Shown: in pieces, positions 48,857-55,056 of the stretch | Layout of the letters: the number at the start of each line of letters is the position of its first letter | Position numbering within the stretch: position 1 is the stretch's first letter | Source of the DNA: a virus | Reading direction: 5' to 3' (one strand) | Length of the DNA stretch: 55,056 nucleotides | Virus record (IMG/VR): IMGVR_UViG_3300020396_000292 | Location: 1 to 55,056 of that record | Notes under the pieces: generated by a model | Seen by the model: only the letters and a program-made list of their open reading frames with translations | Database searches by the model: none | Told to the model about the DNA's origin: nothing | Made by a program: the position numbers and the translations under genes

Positions 48857-51270
48857 AATAATGAGGTTTGAATGTTAACTTCGTCTGCTCTTTTTAATCT
48901 CATCCATCTACCTGTAGCATCTCTACCCTTTTCAGGTTGAGCTCCAGTTTTATACACTGCATAAGCGGTAAGCCACTTATTAAATTTAACCTGTGATATA
49001 GATAGTCTAGACTTTGGTCCGTAGTCTGGGTACTCTGATATAAAATCCTGATACAAAGTATTAGTGTGAATCCTTGAATCAATATATATGTTAGCACTCA
49101 TCTCGCTCCCTGCTATTAATCCTAGCCACTCAATAAAATCGTGTGAAGACTCAGCAGATAGCTGTCGTATCTTAAGGTTTACAAATTTACTCTTGACCAA
49201 CCCTGTCTCTAGGTATCCCATCATACAGCCTACCATATAGTTGTCAAACTTACACCAGTCATCATCGTTCCAGTCTCCAAACATTAGCTTACCGAACTCA
49301 TCAATAGGGGTATAGTTTTTGTTGTAGTGTTGATGTAGTTCAAGCTCCCACTTTCTTCTAGCAAAAGAATTACCTGCACCCTTGATAGCGTAGTTGGTTG
49401 TGATAGAAATCTTAGGCGACTTACTGAAAGGAATTTTAATTGCATCCTTGTTTTTCTTTTCAAGTGTAAGACCTTCAGTTACCACAGAAAACAATCTCTC
49501 AAAATCAAAACCTTTTTTTACATCATCGAACACAAGTATCTGAGTGTCAGCTGATACAAGCTGGTACGCAAAGGCTCTTTCAAAAGTAAAAGACTTTCCA
49601 TCTATAGTCACCACCTTCTTCATCTTCTGTAGGGCATTCATAAACAATCCCTTACCTGTTCCTCCCTCTGGGTTATCGCTTATAACCTCATCGTTTAGAA
49701 TTATTGCTGGGCAGTATGATAAATTCTTATACCCATGCAGAAGGAAACCTATAGTAGACTCCATTGATTTAATTCTACCATCATCAGAAGCACATATATT
49801 TTTTATAAACTGTTTGTAGTCGCAGTCACCTACCTCACACTTGTTAAACACCCTATCAATGACGTGGTCTTTCCAAACAAAACCATTTAGGTCTATGTAA
49901 TCTATAACCTCTACATCATCTTTTGTTACCTTGATAGCGCAGTTGCTATAGTAAAGGTATGAGGTGGTCTTGTTGTCCTCAACAAAGTAGATGTCAATCG
50001 TTGATAGAAGTGTCAGGAAATCCTCTCTAAAGTACCTCACCTGGTCTGCAAAGTGATTGTATATTGATGCATCGTCCAGCTCTATAACGCTGTTCAATAC
50101 AAAATCTTTTATATACTTCTCATCTGTATGGTCAACCAGGTTGTTGGTCACCTTAACAAACACATAGTTCTTACTACCCTCTGGGCTGTACTTATAAAAG
50201 CCATTGTCCTCAAGGAACTGCTTGAATAGTATATGCACTATCTTTATTACACCCTTGTCTGATTTAGTCCAGAATTGTTTCTGTTCGTTCTCCTCTTCAA
50301 CCCTGTTAAGTACAGCCTCTATTACCCTTGGCTCTATGTGGCTGTCCTCTAGCTGTGATTTGATTTTCTTTTTAGACTCACCCCTCCTAAGCTTTACTCT
50401 TATGTTGTTGACTCTCTCCTCATCCTCATAGTATTTTGTACCATGGTTTTGTGTCTGAGCATAGGCCGAACTTATCGTCTGGTTTATTTCTGTCTCTGTA
50501 AAGTCTGAAGTTCTATAGTTCTGTAGTACATATCCAGCTAAAGATTTATTAATACCGAAGTCGTTAAACGCTGAGGCTAATATAAAACAGTTGTTGTTTC
50601 TCTGCCCCTCAACCATTGGGTACTTCTTTACCCACCACTTCACAAGTATCTCTACTATTTTATTCTCATCTGTGATTGGTATTGTAGGCATATCTAACCT
50701 GCTGTTTACCTCAGTGTATTCCTTCTCCTTAATCTCTTCCCATACACTAGAGTTTTTATTTACATATATCAAAGGGTCGTAAGACTCGTAACAAACCCTT
50801 GAAATATTTTTACATGTAGTATCAAAGTGTGGGTTATTGAAGTGCATCTCAAGACTATTAAAATAGTTTACATGATTGTCAATGTCCTGAGGTATTTTAA
50901 CCAGAGCTTTTAATCCCTTACCCGAAGGAGATATAAACACTGAGTATATAAAATTACTTTTAGTTAGCTTCTCTTTGTCTGTTAGGAGTTCTTTGTTGTT
51001 CTCATACCCATCAAAATCTAGGCATATAAAACCTGAGTGCTGGATGATTGATGAGTCGTTACGCTTATTGAATGTGCCTGAGAAACATATTGCTGGTAGG
51101 TTTTTCTTTAGCTCGTTTCTCTGTGACTTGTCTTTCTCTGTGCGAATTCTTTTAACTAAGTCCTTTGAGGCTCCGCTTTTTATTCTATCAATAATAAACT
51201 CTAAGCTCCTAAAGAAAGGAGTTGAGGTCTCTTTAATGTTCTGAAAAATTGTGATTTCTTTTGCTGTCAT
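48853..51270 (-). CDS. Primase-helicase (BT4734/VirE-type N-terminus with SF3 helicase)
   Basis: An 805-residue replication protein. Residues about 15-190 resemble the BT4734/VirE N-terminal domain common in Bacteroidetes elements (LPAICFSGTF, SGFICLDFDG, SPSGKGLKALV). The middle is a primase-C-type linker. The C-terminal part is a superfamily-3 helicase: Walker A GGTGKG (536-541), Walker B ILVFDDV (about 577-583), motif C and sensor ISITTNYAIKGAGNSFARRKWELE. It should unwind DNA at the origin and probably prime it. The iteron site at 51290-51357 lies just upstream of its start. It is likely the initiator of phage replication. Confidence 0.87.
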   Translation of the reverse strand: MTAKEITIFQNIKETSTPFFRSLEFIIDRIKSGASKDLVKRIRTEKDKSQRNELKKNLPAICFSGTFNKRNDSSIIQHSGFICLDFDGYENNKELLTDKEKLTKSNFIYSVFISPSGKGLKALVKIPQDIDNHVNYFNSLEMHFNNPHFDTTCKNISRVCYESYDPLIYVNKNSSVWEEIKEKEYTEVNSRLDMPTIPITDENKIVEILVKWWVKKYPMVEGQRNNNCFILASAFNDFGINKSLAGYVLQNYRTSDFTETEINQTISSAYAQTQNHGTKYYEDEERVNNIRVKLRRGESKKKIKSQLEDSHIEPRVIEAVLNRVEEENEQKQFWTKSDKGVIKIVHILFKQFLEDNGFYKYSPEGSKNYVFVKVTNNLVDHTDEKYIKDFVLNSVIELDDASIYNHFADQVRYFREDFLTLLSTIDIYFVEDNKTTSYLYYSNCAIKVTKDDVEVIDYIDLNGFVWKDHVIDRVFNKCEVGDCDYKQFIKNICASDDGRIKSMESTIGFLLHGYKNLSYCPAIILNDEVISDNPEGGTGKGLFMNALQKMKKVVTIDGKSFTFERAFAYQLVSADTQILVFDDVKKGFDFERLFSVVTEGLTLEKKNKDAIKIPFSKSPKISITTNYAIKGAGNSFARRKWELELHQHYNKNYTPIDEFGKLMFGDWNDDDWCKFDNYMVGCMMGYLETGLVKSKFVNLKIRQLSAESSHDFIEWLGLIAGSEMSANIYIDSRIHTNTLYQDFISEYPDYGPKSRLSISQVKFNKWLTAYAVYKTGAQPEKGRDATGRWMRLKRADEVNIQTSLL

Positions 51271-51289
51271 GCTGTGTTTGATTTAATTG

Positions 51290-51357
51290 TGTCGAGTTTG
51301 TGTCGAGTTTGTGTCGCTTAACTCACTGATAATCAGTAGCTATGTCGAAGATGTTAT
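51290..51357. repeat. Iteron-like repeats and palindrome, copy B, upstream of primase
   Basis: TGTCGAGTTTG occurs at 51290-51300 and 51301-51311, with a third partial copy TGTCG from 51312. Next come TTAACT (51318-51323), the 13-bp palindrome ACTGATAATCAGT (51325-51337) and GATGTTAT (51350-51357). The order, period and flanking ATGTnnAnGATGTTAT match copy A at 1032-1109 in the same orientation. It sits 20 bases upstream of the primase start and may be an origin or the operator of the replication operon. Confidence 0.72.
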
Positions 51358-51473
51358 CTTTTCTGTCTCGTATAGGGAATAAAAATATAAAAAAGTATTT
51401 AATAATAAACCCAGTATAGAAAAAAATCTTGTCATAAAATATAGGGGGTGCTGTTACACACCCCCAGTATTTA
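51358..51473. other. Non-coding gap between primase and SSB-like genes
   Basis: With the site at 51290-51357 this gap separates two halves of the minus-strand block. I see no gene; a 71-codon frame at 51323-51538 overlaps the SSB-like gene in another frame and is rejected. It contains the hairpin at 51444-51465 and AT-rich sequence. No minus-strand TAnnTTTG promoter was found in it. Confidence 0.55.
51444..51465 (-). terminator. Terminator-like hairpin after the SSB-like gene
   Basis: GGGGGTG (51444-51450) pairs with CACCCCC (51459-51465), seven pairs with an 8-base loop. On the minus strand it lies 8 bases after the stop of the SSB-like gene and is followed by a T-rich tail (TATATTTTATG). 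The perfect G/C stem is strong. A plus-strand protein-binding role is an alternative. Confidence 0.7.
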
Positions 51474-51746
51474 TTAGAACGGTACATCACTCTCATTGCT
51501 TTGAGTTTGTGTTGCCTGTGCCGTTTGCTTTGGCTCAAAGTTATCTACAAACATGTAAGGGTTACCTGCTTTGCTCTCCTTGATACCTACATTTACCCAC
51601 CCATTTTTTGAATTGGATTTTAGAAATGCTACTGCATCATCAACCTTGATACTTAAACTTCCTAGTACAAAATCTTTTTGATTAGGATGTTTCTTTCTGA
51701 ATTTGAAACCGTCTGCGAATACAATTTCGTCTGTGTTTACTGCCAT
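51474..51746 (-). CDS. Single-stranded DNA-binding-type protein with SSB acidic tip
   Basis: A 90-residue protein. Its body (EIVFADGFKFRKKHP, FVLGSLSIKVDDAVAFL, GWVNVGIKESKAGNPYMFVDNF) has the alternation of a small beta-barrel; KFRKK, SIKVDD, GWVNVGI and PYMFVD could be strands. The C-terminus is a Gln/Thr-rich linker ending NESDVPF, matching the acidic DDxPF tip with which bacterial SSBs recruit replication and repair proteins. It is probably the phage's SSB. It lies beside the annealing and exonuclease genes. No classical OB-fold match can be shown by eye. Confidence 0.7.
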   Translation of the reverse strand: MAVNTDEIVFADGFKFRKKHPNQKDFVLGSLSIKVDDAVAFLKSNSKNGWVNVGIKESKAGNPYMFVDNFEPKQTAQATQTQSNESDVPF

Positions 51747-51748
51747 AA

Positions 51749-51919
51749 TTAATTGTTTAAAATATTTATTTTATGTTCCAATGTTTCTATTGTGGCCATG
51801 ATAATATTATCCTTAGCCTTGCGTGTGTTACAGCTCATCGGAACTTCAAGCCACATCACACTCTTTTTATTATACAGTTTCTTATACTTGTTAAGAAGTA
51901 TCCAATTAAACCTCATCAT
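51749..51919 (-). CDS. Small basic hypothetical protein
   Basis: A 56-residue protein (MMRFNWILLNKYKKLYNKK...). It is basic in the first third and contains one cysteine; the C-terminal half is a possible helix (DNIIMATIETLEHKINILNN). It starts inside the end of the exonuclease gene (overlap of 14 bases) and ends 3 bases before the SSB-like start. The tight packing supports it being real. No family is recognised. Confidence 0.55.
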   Translation of the reverse strand: MMRFNWILLNKYKKLYNKKSVMWLEVPMSCNTRKAKDNIIMATIETLEHKINILNN

Positions 51920-52637
51920 AAAAATAGAATTGATTTATATCCTCGTCTGGGTTATCACCATAGAATTTTCTATACTGTTCAACAGCCTTTGCAACCTTCT
52001 GTTCTCCGCGTTCTAATGACTCATCACTTACAGAGTACATACCTATCATCTTCGTTGTCTTATCCACAACCAGAAAGACCAGGGGCTTACCAAAAAGTTG
52101 TTGATATATATAGGCTTGGCTATCGTAATTATAATCACGAACACTCCACTTAAATTTATCTATAGCACCTGTTGTTTTGATGTCAAAAATATATTGGGAG
52201 CCTACAATATCTGCTTTACCCTTCCACATTTCCCCATGTATTTCTTTTATCATAGGCACCTCATACTGCACGCCATCTTCCTGTATCAAAGCTCTGATGT
52301 CCTTCACGTTGAGCATACTTTCAACCAGGTCTTCCATCATTAACTTCTCCTTTGTAAGCAGGCCTATCTCTAGATTGTTTTCAGCAATGAATTCTTTGTA
52401 AGCCTTGCTGTTCCTGGAGGCCAGGTCTACATGAGGCGTAGCCTCTGCCTTCTCTGGCTCAAGTATTAACTGATGGAAGTATCTACCTACCAGAAAGTTT
52501 TTGTTGTCCTCTCTAGGTTTCCTAAAGTTCTTAGGGTTTTTAATAAGGTCACCTATATCTGAGTTAGAAAGATAGTTTCTACCCACCCCTGTGTAGTACT
52601 CCTTGTCGTCCTGTAATTGTTTGATGATGTCTTTCAT
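51906..52637 (-). CDS. PD-(D/E)XK exonuclease, RecE/YqaJ-like
   Basis: A 243-residue nuclease. It has LSNSDIGDLIKNPKNFRKP at the start, GRYFHQLI (H55) in the family's first helix, KADIVG (D143) and FDIKTT (D152, K154) of the catalytic core, and QAYIY (174-178), the Q-x-x-x-Y motif of the recombination exonucleases. It should resect double-stranded DNA to give 3' single strands. It is encoded next to a DUF1071-type annealing protein and an SSB-tailed protein, the composition of a two-component recombination system like lambda Exo-Beta or RecE-RecT. Confidence 0.88.
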   Translation of the reverse strand: MKDIIKQLQDDKEYYTGVGRNYLSNSDIGDLIKNPKNFRKPREDNKNFLVGRYFHQLILEPEKAEATPHVDLASRNSKAYKEFIAENNLEIGLLTKEKLMMEDLVESMLNVKDIRALIQEDGVQYEVPMIKEIHGEMWKGKADIVGSQYIFDIKTTGAIDKFKWSVRDYNYDSQAYIYQQLFGKPLVFLVVDKTTKMIGMYSVSDESLERGEQKVAKAVEQYRKFYGDNPDEDINQFYFYDEV

Positions 52638-52639
52638 AT

Positions 52640-53275
52640 CTATATTGATTTAGCTATTTCTTTTTTAACTACCGTTGACATTTTGTATTTTGTAGAGAGC
52701 TGTTCCCCTATTGCCTTCAGTCCTTTTGATTTGTTAGCAATTACATACTTCATAACCTTCTCCCAATTATCATCTCCTATCTCTAGGTTTATATGAGTCT
52801 CAACCAATGAAGGCTTGGGGTTTGCTTTTGTTTTCACTGGTTTCTTAGGCACTGGTTTGCTTGCAACAGCACTCATCCCTGTGCTTGGTAAGTCCTCTCC
52901 AGCATACACATAAAGACCAAGTCCATGTCTTGCAATAGCCTTTGTTAAGCTACGCTGTATCGTTTTGTTTACATCAACAGACGATAGCTTATCCATTAAG
53001 ATGGAGTTATTTCTGAAGTCCATTATGGGTAGGTACTCAATGTGTTCTATACCCTCTATGGTTACACCTGTCTTTACCCACGCTGACCTGTTGTCTGTGT
53101 GATAGAACATCCCGTCTACATTCTCATAGATTGTGTACGTTGCGGTAGGGTAGTTCTTCTTTACCTCTGCCCATGCCCATGCCCATGATAGGTATGTTAG
53201 GTTGTTCTTCTTTTCTACCTTGTCGTTTACATTGATAGAGTTCAATGTTTCAAAAACTGATTTTGATTTACTCAT
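52640..53275 (-). CDS. DUF1071-like single-strand annealing protein
   Basis: A 211-residue protein. The family pattern is visible: LTYLSWAWAWAEVKKNYPTA near the start, HTDNRSAWVKTGVTI, IEYLPIMDFRN, VNKTIQRSLTKAIARHGLGLYVYAGEDLP in the last half of the domain, then a Lys/Pro-rich linker (PVPKKPVKTKANPKP). DUF1071 proteins are regarded as single-strand annealing proteins related to the Erf/Rad52 group. It should pair complementary single strands made by the adjacent exonuclease. It overlaps the gene upstream by 8 bases and precedes the exonuclease by 2. Confidence 0.87.
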   Translation of the reverse strand: MSKSKSVFETLNSINVNDKVEKKNNLTYLSWAWAWAEVKKNYPTATYTIYENVDGMFYHTDNRSAWVKTGVTIEGIEHIEYLPIMDFRNNSILMDKLSSVDVNKTIQRSLTKAIARHGLGLYVYAGEDLPSTGMSAVASKPVPKKPVKTKANPKPSLVETHINLEIGDDNWEKVMKYVIANKSKGLKAIGEQLSTKYKMSTVVKKEIAKSI

Positions 53276-53672
53276 GATTGTTTAGTTTTAAATTAATCTT
53301 GTTATATTTTTTTAGTATTCTTTCCCTATGATTTTTTAGGTGCTTTATTTTTTTAGGGTTTTGTTTGTTGTTCATCTCGTACTTAATCTTGTACTCAATA
53401 TCACCTAGTTTTTTTAAGTAAGTATTTATACATAGATTATATACGCCACGCCTCCACCCTTGATTAACAAAGACCATCCTCTCTTCATAAGAAATGTATT
53501 TGTAATAGTCTCCCCCAAGCGCCACGTTTTGAATAACAATATCGCCCAGCTCTTTGTCTTTAGTTATCTTGCAACCCAGGTACATCGTTGAGTCGTGCCC
53601 ATGCCCATCTAAACTAACAGCCATTTCGTCTGTTCTCGCCTCTTGAAAAACATTTTCTAAATTATTGCACAT
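53268..53672 (-). CDS. Hypothetical protein in the recombination operon
   Basis: A 134-residue protein. The first half is mixed (DGHGHDSTMYLGCKITKD), the second half a Lys/Asn-rich helix (KYEMNNKQNPKKIKHLKNHRERILKKYNKIN) with clear coiled-coil character. It overlaps both neighbours. No family is recognised; it may be an accessory to the annealing protein. Confidence 0.6.
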   Translation of the reverse strand: MCNNLENVFQEARTDEMAVSLDGHGHDSTMYLGCKITKDKELGDIVIQNVALGGDYYKYISYEERMVFVNQGWRRGVYNLCINTYLKKLGDIEYKIKYEMNNKQNPKKIKHLKNHRERILKKYNKINLKLNNHE

Positions 53673-53959
53673 GATTGTATGGTATTTATTATAGTCGCTA
53701 GGTCTTCGTCATAAGAGAGCCTCTCTTTAACTAATTTTATTCCATGAATAATAGTAGAGTGCCCAACAGAATACCCGTTGTCATCCATGTACTGTTTTAT
53801 ATAACGTACACGCATAGGTCTTTCGGAGCATAGAAAATAAAGTAGATGTCTAGCGTCTACAATATCTCTTCGCTTACTTTTTCTAAACATTTCTTCTTCA
53901 TTGATGTCGAACAGTTCAGATACTTGAGACCTGTACTGTTTAAAAATTGGGTAGTGCAT
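53657..53959 (-). CDS. DnaA domain-IV-like DNA-binding protein (second copy)
   Basis: 100 residues from the preferred ATG at 53959 (an ATG at 53992 would add 11 residues and a longer overlap with the previous gene). The core, FRKSKRRDIVDARHLLYFLCSE followed by MRVRYIKQYMDDNG and SVGHSTIIHGIKLV, follows the DnaA C-terminal domain: basic R-x-x-D/E-x-V-x-A-R-x-x-x-Y/L, a linker, and the (D/H)-(H/S)-T-(T/I)-(V/I) recognition helix. It has no ATPase region. Position at the start of the recombination genes suggests an early transcription regulator or origin-binding factor. See also the copy at 45999. Confidence 0.76.
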   Translation of the reverse strand: MHYPIFKQYRSQVSELFDINEEEMFRKSKRRDIVDARHLLYFLCSERPMRVRYIKQYMDDNGYSVGHSTIIHGIKLVKERLSYDEDLATIINTIQSCAII

Positions 53960-54167
53960 TTGATTTTTGATTTTTGATTTGTGCTTGAGCATACTCTATG
54001 CCCATAGGTAAACTCTCAAGAAATTTCTCAAGAGTTTGTGCTGTTTCTGTTAAAGATTTTTGATGTGAAGTAACACCAGATAACCAAGACTCGTAGCTTG
54101 AGTCGGCATCTATTCTGTCCACTTCTTCCTGTCGCATGTCCGCGAGAAGCTGTTTAGTTTTTCCCAT
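53940..54167 (-). CDS. Small helical hypothetical protein
   Basis: A 75-residue protein (MGKTKQLLADMRQEEVDRIDADSSYESWL...). Mostly charged helix; its C-terminus runs into the start of the DnaA-like gene (20-base overlap). The promoter candidate at 54192-54225 lies upstream. No family is recognised. Confidence 0.62.
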   Translation of the reverse strand: MGKTKQLLADMRQEEVDRIDADSSYESWLSGVTSHQKSLTETAQTLEKFLESLPMGIEYAQAQIKNQKSNALPNF

Positions 54168-54240
54168 AATTTATTAGTGTTTAATGAATTGTAAATTTAC
54201 AAAATGTTTATCAATCGTACAACAAATTGATATTAATTTA
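54168..54240. other. Short intergenic region with promoter candidate
   Basis: A 73-base gap between the 46-residue gene and the 75-residue gene on the minus strand. It is almost entirely A and T and holds the promoter candidate at 54192-54225. Nothing else is visible. Confidence 0.5.
54192..54225 (-). promoter_or_regulatory. Minus-strand promoter candidate for the replication block
   Basis: Read on the minus strand, TTGTTG (54225-54220) is followed after 20 bases by TAAATTTA (54199-54192), one base from TAnnTTTG. This is the only site in the set with a TTG at about the -33 spacing. The ATG of the 75-residue gene follows at 54167. Confidence 0.4.
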
Positions 54241-54381
54241 TTATAACTCCAGATATATTTTAGCCCTTGTCCACCAATGGACTTGCTTAAACTCTTCTTC
54301 TGTGTATATGTGTATATTATTTTCTTGGTCTATAACTGCGTGTAACCCAGAGGGTAACACCTTGTGATGTTTTATTTTCAT
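54241..54381 (-). CDS. Small hypothetical protein
   Basis: A 46-residue protein (MKIKHHKVLPSGLHAVIDQ...). The pattern HKVLPSGLHAVIDQENNIHIYTEEEF is beta-rich, ending with a helix (EEEFKQVHWWTRAKIYLEL). Its ATG overlaps the stop of the 102-residue gene (ATGA, 54381-54378), so it is probably translated by coupling. No family is recognised. Confidence 0.58.
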   Translation of the reverse strand: MKIKHHKVLPSGLHAVIDQENNIHIYTEEEFKQVHWWTRAKIYLEL

Positions 54382-54686
54382 AGGTGTCCCCCTTCCTGTA
54401 TATCTTCGCACTCATATCTCCACTCTTCCTCTAGGTGATTGTCGCACATGGCCGAGCCATAGTGTAGGTTGGCATCATAGTCTGTGCCAAAGCCGTAGTG
54501 AAAACGCGATGCCTGTAGCTTGTCATCAATCTCTGCTATGTATTTGTCTTGGTTTGTTATGAGGTAGTCTTGAAGGTTTCCATGTTTATTTGTTTTCAAG
54601 TAAGACTCATAGTCAACCTTGTCTACTTCTACTTCTATCTGTGCGTACTTATGGTACACTTGTCTGTGTTGGATTTTTACTTTCAT
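54378..54686 (-). CDS. Hypothetical early protein
   Basis: A 102-residue protein (MKVKIQHRQVYHKYAQIEVEVDKVDYESYLK...). It has a beta-strand start and a Tyr/Asp-rich, acidic C-terminal half (FHYGFGTDYDANLHYGSAM, EEEWRYECEDIQ) with Tyr/Cys that may form a compact domain. It is in a string of small minus-strand genes. No family is recognised. Confidence 0.6.
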   Translation of the reverse strand: MKVKIQHRQVYHKYAQIEVEVDKVDYESYLKTNKHGNLQDYLITNQDKYIAEIDDKLQASRFHYGFGTDYDANLHYGSAMCDNHLEEEWRYECEDIQEGGHL

Positions 54687-54699
54687 AATCTCTAGGTGT

Positions 54700-54819
54700 T
54701 TAGTGGTTTAAATTTTCTATAGTCTCGTCCTGCTCTACCTTATTGTTTAATTGTCTTTGCAGCTCATTTATATATAATTGTGCCTCCCAAGGTAATTGAT
54801 GTATCTCTTCTTTTGTCAT
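54700..54819 (-). CDS. Tiny hypothetical protein
   Basis: A 39-residue protein (MTKEEIHQLPWEAQLYINELQ...). The frame is clean, the sequence is one amphipathic helix with W, and it sits 10 bases after the gene upstream. The pattern E-I-x-x-L-P-W-E-x-Q-x-Y-I reminds me of small helical phage proteins but names no family. Confidence 0.5.
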   Translation of the reverse strand: MTKEEIHQLPWEAQLYINELQRQLNNKVEQDETIENLNH

Positions 54820-54829
54820 AATAAATAGT

Positions 54830-55056
54830 TTAAATAGTTTTATAAAGTTCTTGTAGTTCTTTTATCCTGTTGTCTGCAAATTTCATAGCATCCTCTCTAC
54901 GTTTTTTGGTGAGTCTCTTGATGCCGTTCTGCGCCTTGTAGTCTTCAAGGTGCATGTCTATCCTGTCCTTAAGCATGCCTTCAATAAGCAACTGCATGCA
55001 TGACCTAAACCTGTAAGACTCCCACGTCCTGTTGATGTATCTTACTTTTCTTTCTC
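54830..55056 (-). CDS. C-terminal part of a gene cut by the window edge
   Basis: The frame is open from the right edge (first full codon at 55054) to TAA at 54830, giving 74 residues: ERKVRYINRTWESYRFRSC at the edge, then a Lys-rich stretch (NGIKRLTKKRREDAMKF) and ending LQELYKTI. The N-terminus is outside the window, so no function can be given. The basic helical C-terminus resembles other small phage proteins. It shows that the minus-strand block continues past the window. Confidence 0.6.
   Translation of the reverse strand, partial: ERKVRYINRTWESYRFRSCMQLLIEGMLKDRIDMHLEDYKAQNGIKRLTKKRREDAMKFADNRIKELQELYKTI

Noticed and set aside
51753-52401. Plus-strand open frames opposite the exonuclease
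   Set aside because: They lie antisense to a clear nuclease gene and look like hydrophobic shadow peptides.
1-55056. Integrase, excisionase or insertion sequences
   Set aside because: No tyrosine or serine recombinase and no transposase motifs were found on either strand, so a temperate lifestyle is not supported in this window.

Overview
The window reads as a large part of the genome of a tailed phage infecting a Bacteroidetes host, most likely a marine flavobacterium. The support is: an AT-rich genome; promoters of the Bacteroidetes -7 type (TAnnTTTG) at several gene starts; weak Shine-Dalgarno signals; a VirE/BT4734-type primase; and a head-tail block with terminase, portal, scaffold-like protein, major capsid protein, adaptors, a nozzle-like protein and three candidate ejection proteins. 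No sheath, tape measure or long-tail genes are seen, so a podovirus-like (short-tailed) particle is inferred. No integrase, tRNA, CRISPR or insertion sequence was found. The right edge cuts a gene, so the genome continues or was opened there.

Layout. (1) Positions 1-756 are non-coding and rich in hairpins and G-runs. (2) Positions 757-4401 hold a host-takeover-like block: a small basic gene, groEL, two small ORFs and groES on the plus strand, facing a minus-strand pair encoding a winged-helix-like protein and a minimal SET-domain methyltransferase. (3) Positions 4442-7862 are a tightly tiled run of very small, mostly lysine-rich proteins around one fibre-like protein. (4) Positions 7881-13533 carry small virion-like proteins, a lysis module (two holin-like proteins around a T7-lysozyme-type amidase) and a 1025-residue fibre with YadA-like head repeats. 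(5) Positions 13571-30596 are the packaging, head and tail-tube block, starting with a second GroES-like protein. (6) Positions 30619-44352 carry a cupin-like protein and three proteins in the order and size trend of T7 gp14-gp15-gp16; the last has 3449 residues and an HExGH metalloprotease motif. (7) From 55056 back to 44353 everything is on the minus strand: small early genes, a DnaA-domain-IV-like protein, a DUF1071-type annealing protein, a PD-(D/E)XK exonuclease, an SSB-tailed protein, a primase-helicase, an SNF2-like helicase, two further nucleases, a second DnaA-IV-like protein and a metallophosphoesterase.

The late plus-strand and early minus-strand blocks converge with abutting stop codons at 44352/44353. 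Three related non-coding sites (137-168, 1032-1109, 51290-51357) share a CTGATnATCAG palindrome. The last two also carry 11-bp iteron-like repeats, one lying next to a TA-rich stretch and the other just upstream of the primase gene, so they are origin or regulatory candidates. No DNA polymerase is visible, so replication probably recruits the host enzyme or uses one encoded outside the window.

The most unusual features are the folding/modification cassette (GroEL, GroES, SET protein and a separate cpn10-like protein), the paired DnaA-like proteins with iteron sites, and the G-quadruplex-prone left end. All function calls come from reading motifs by eye; no database search was run.
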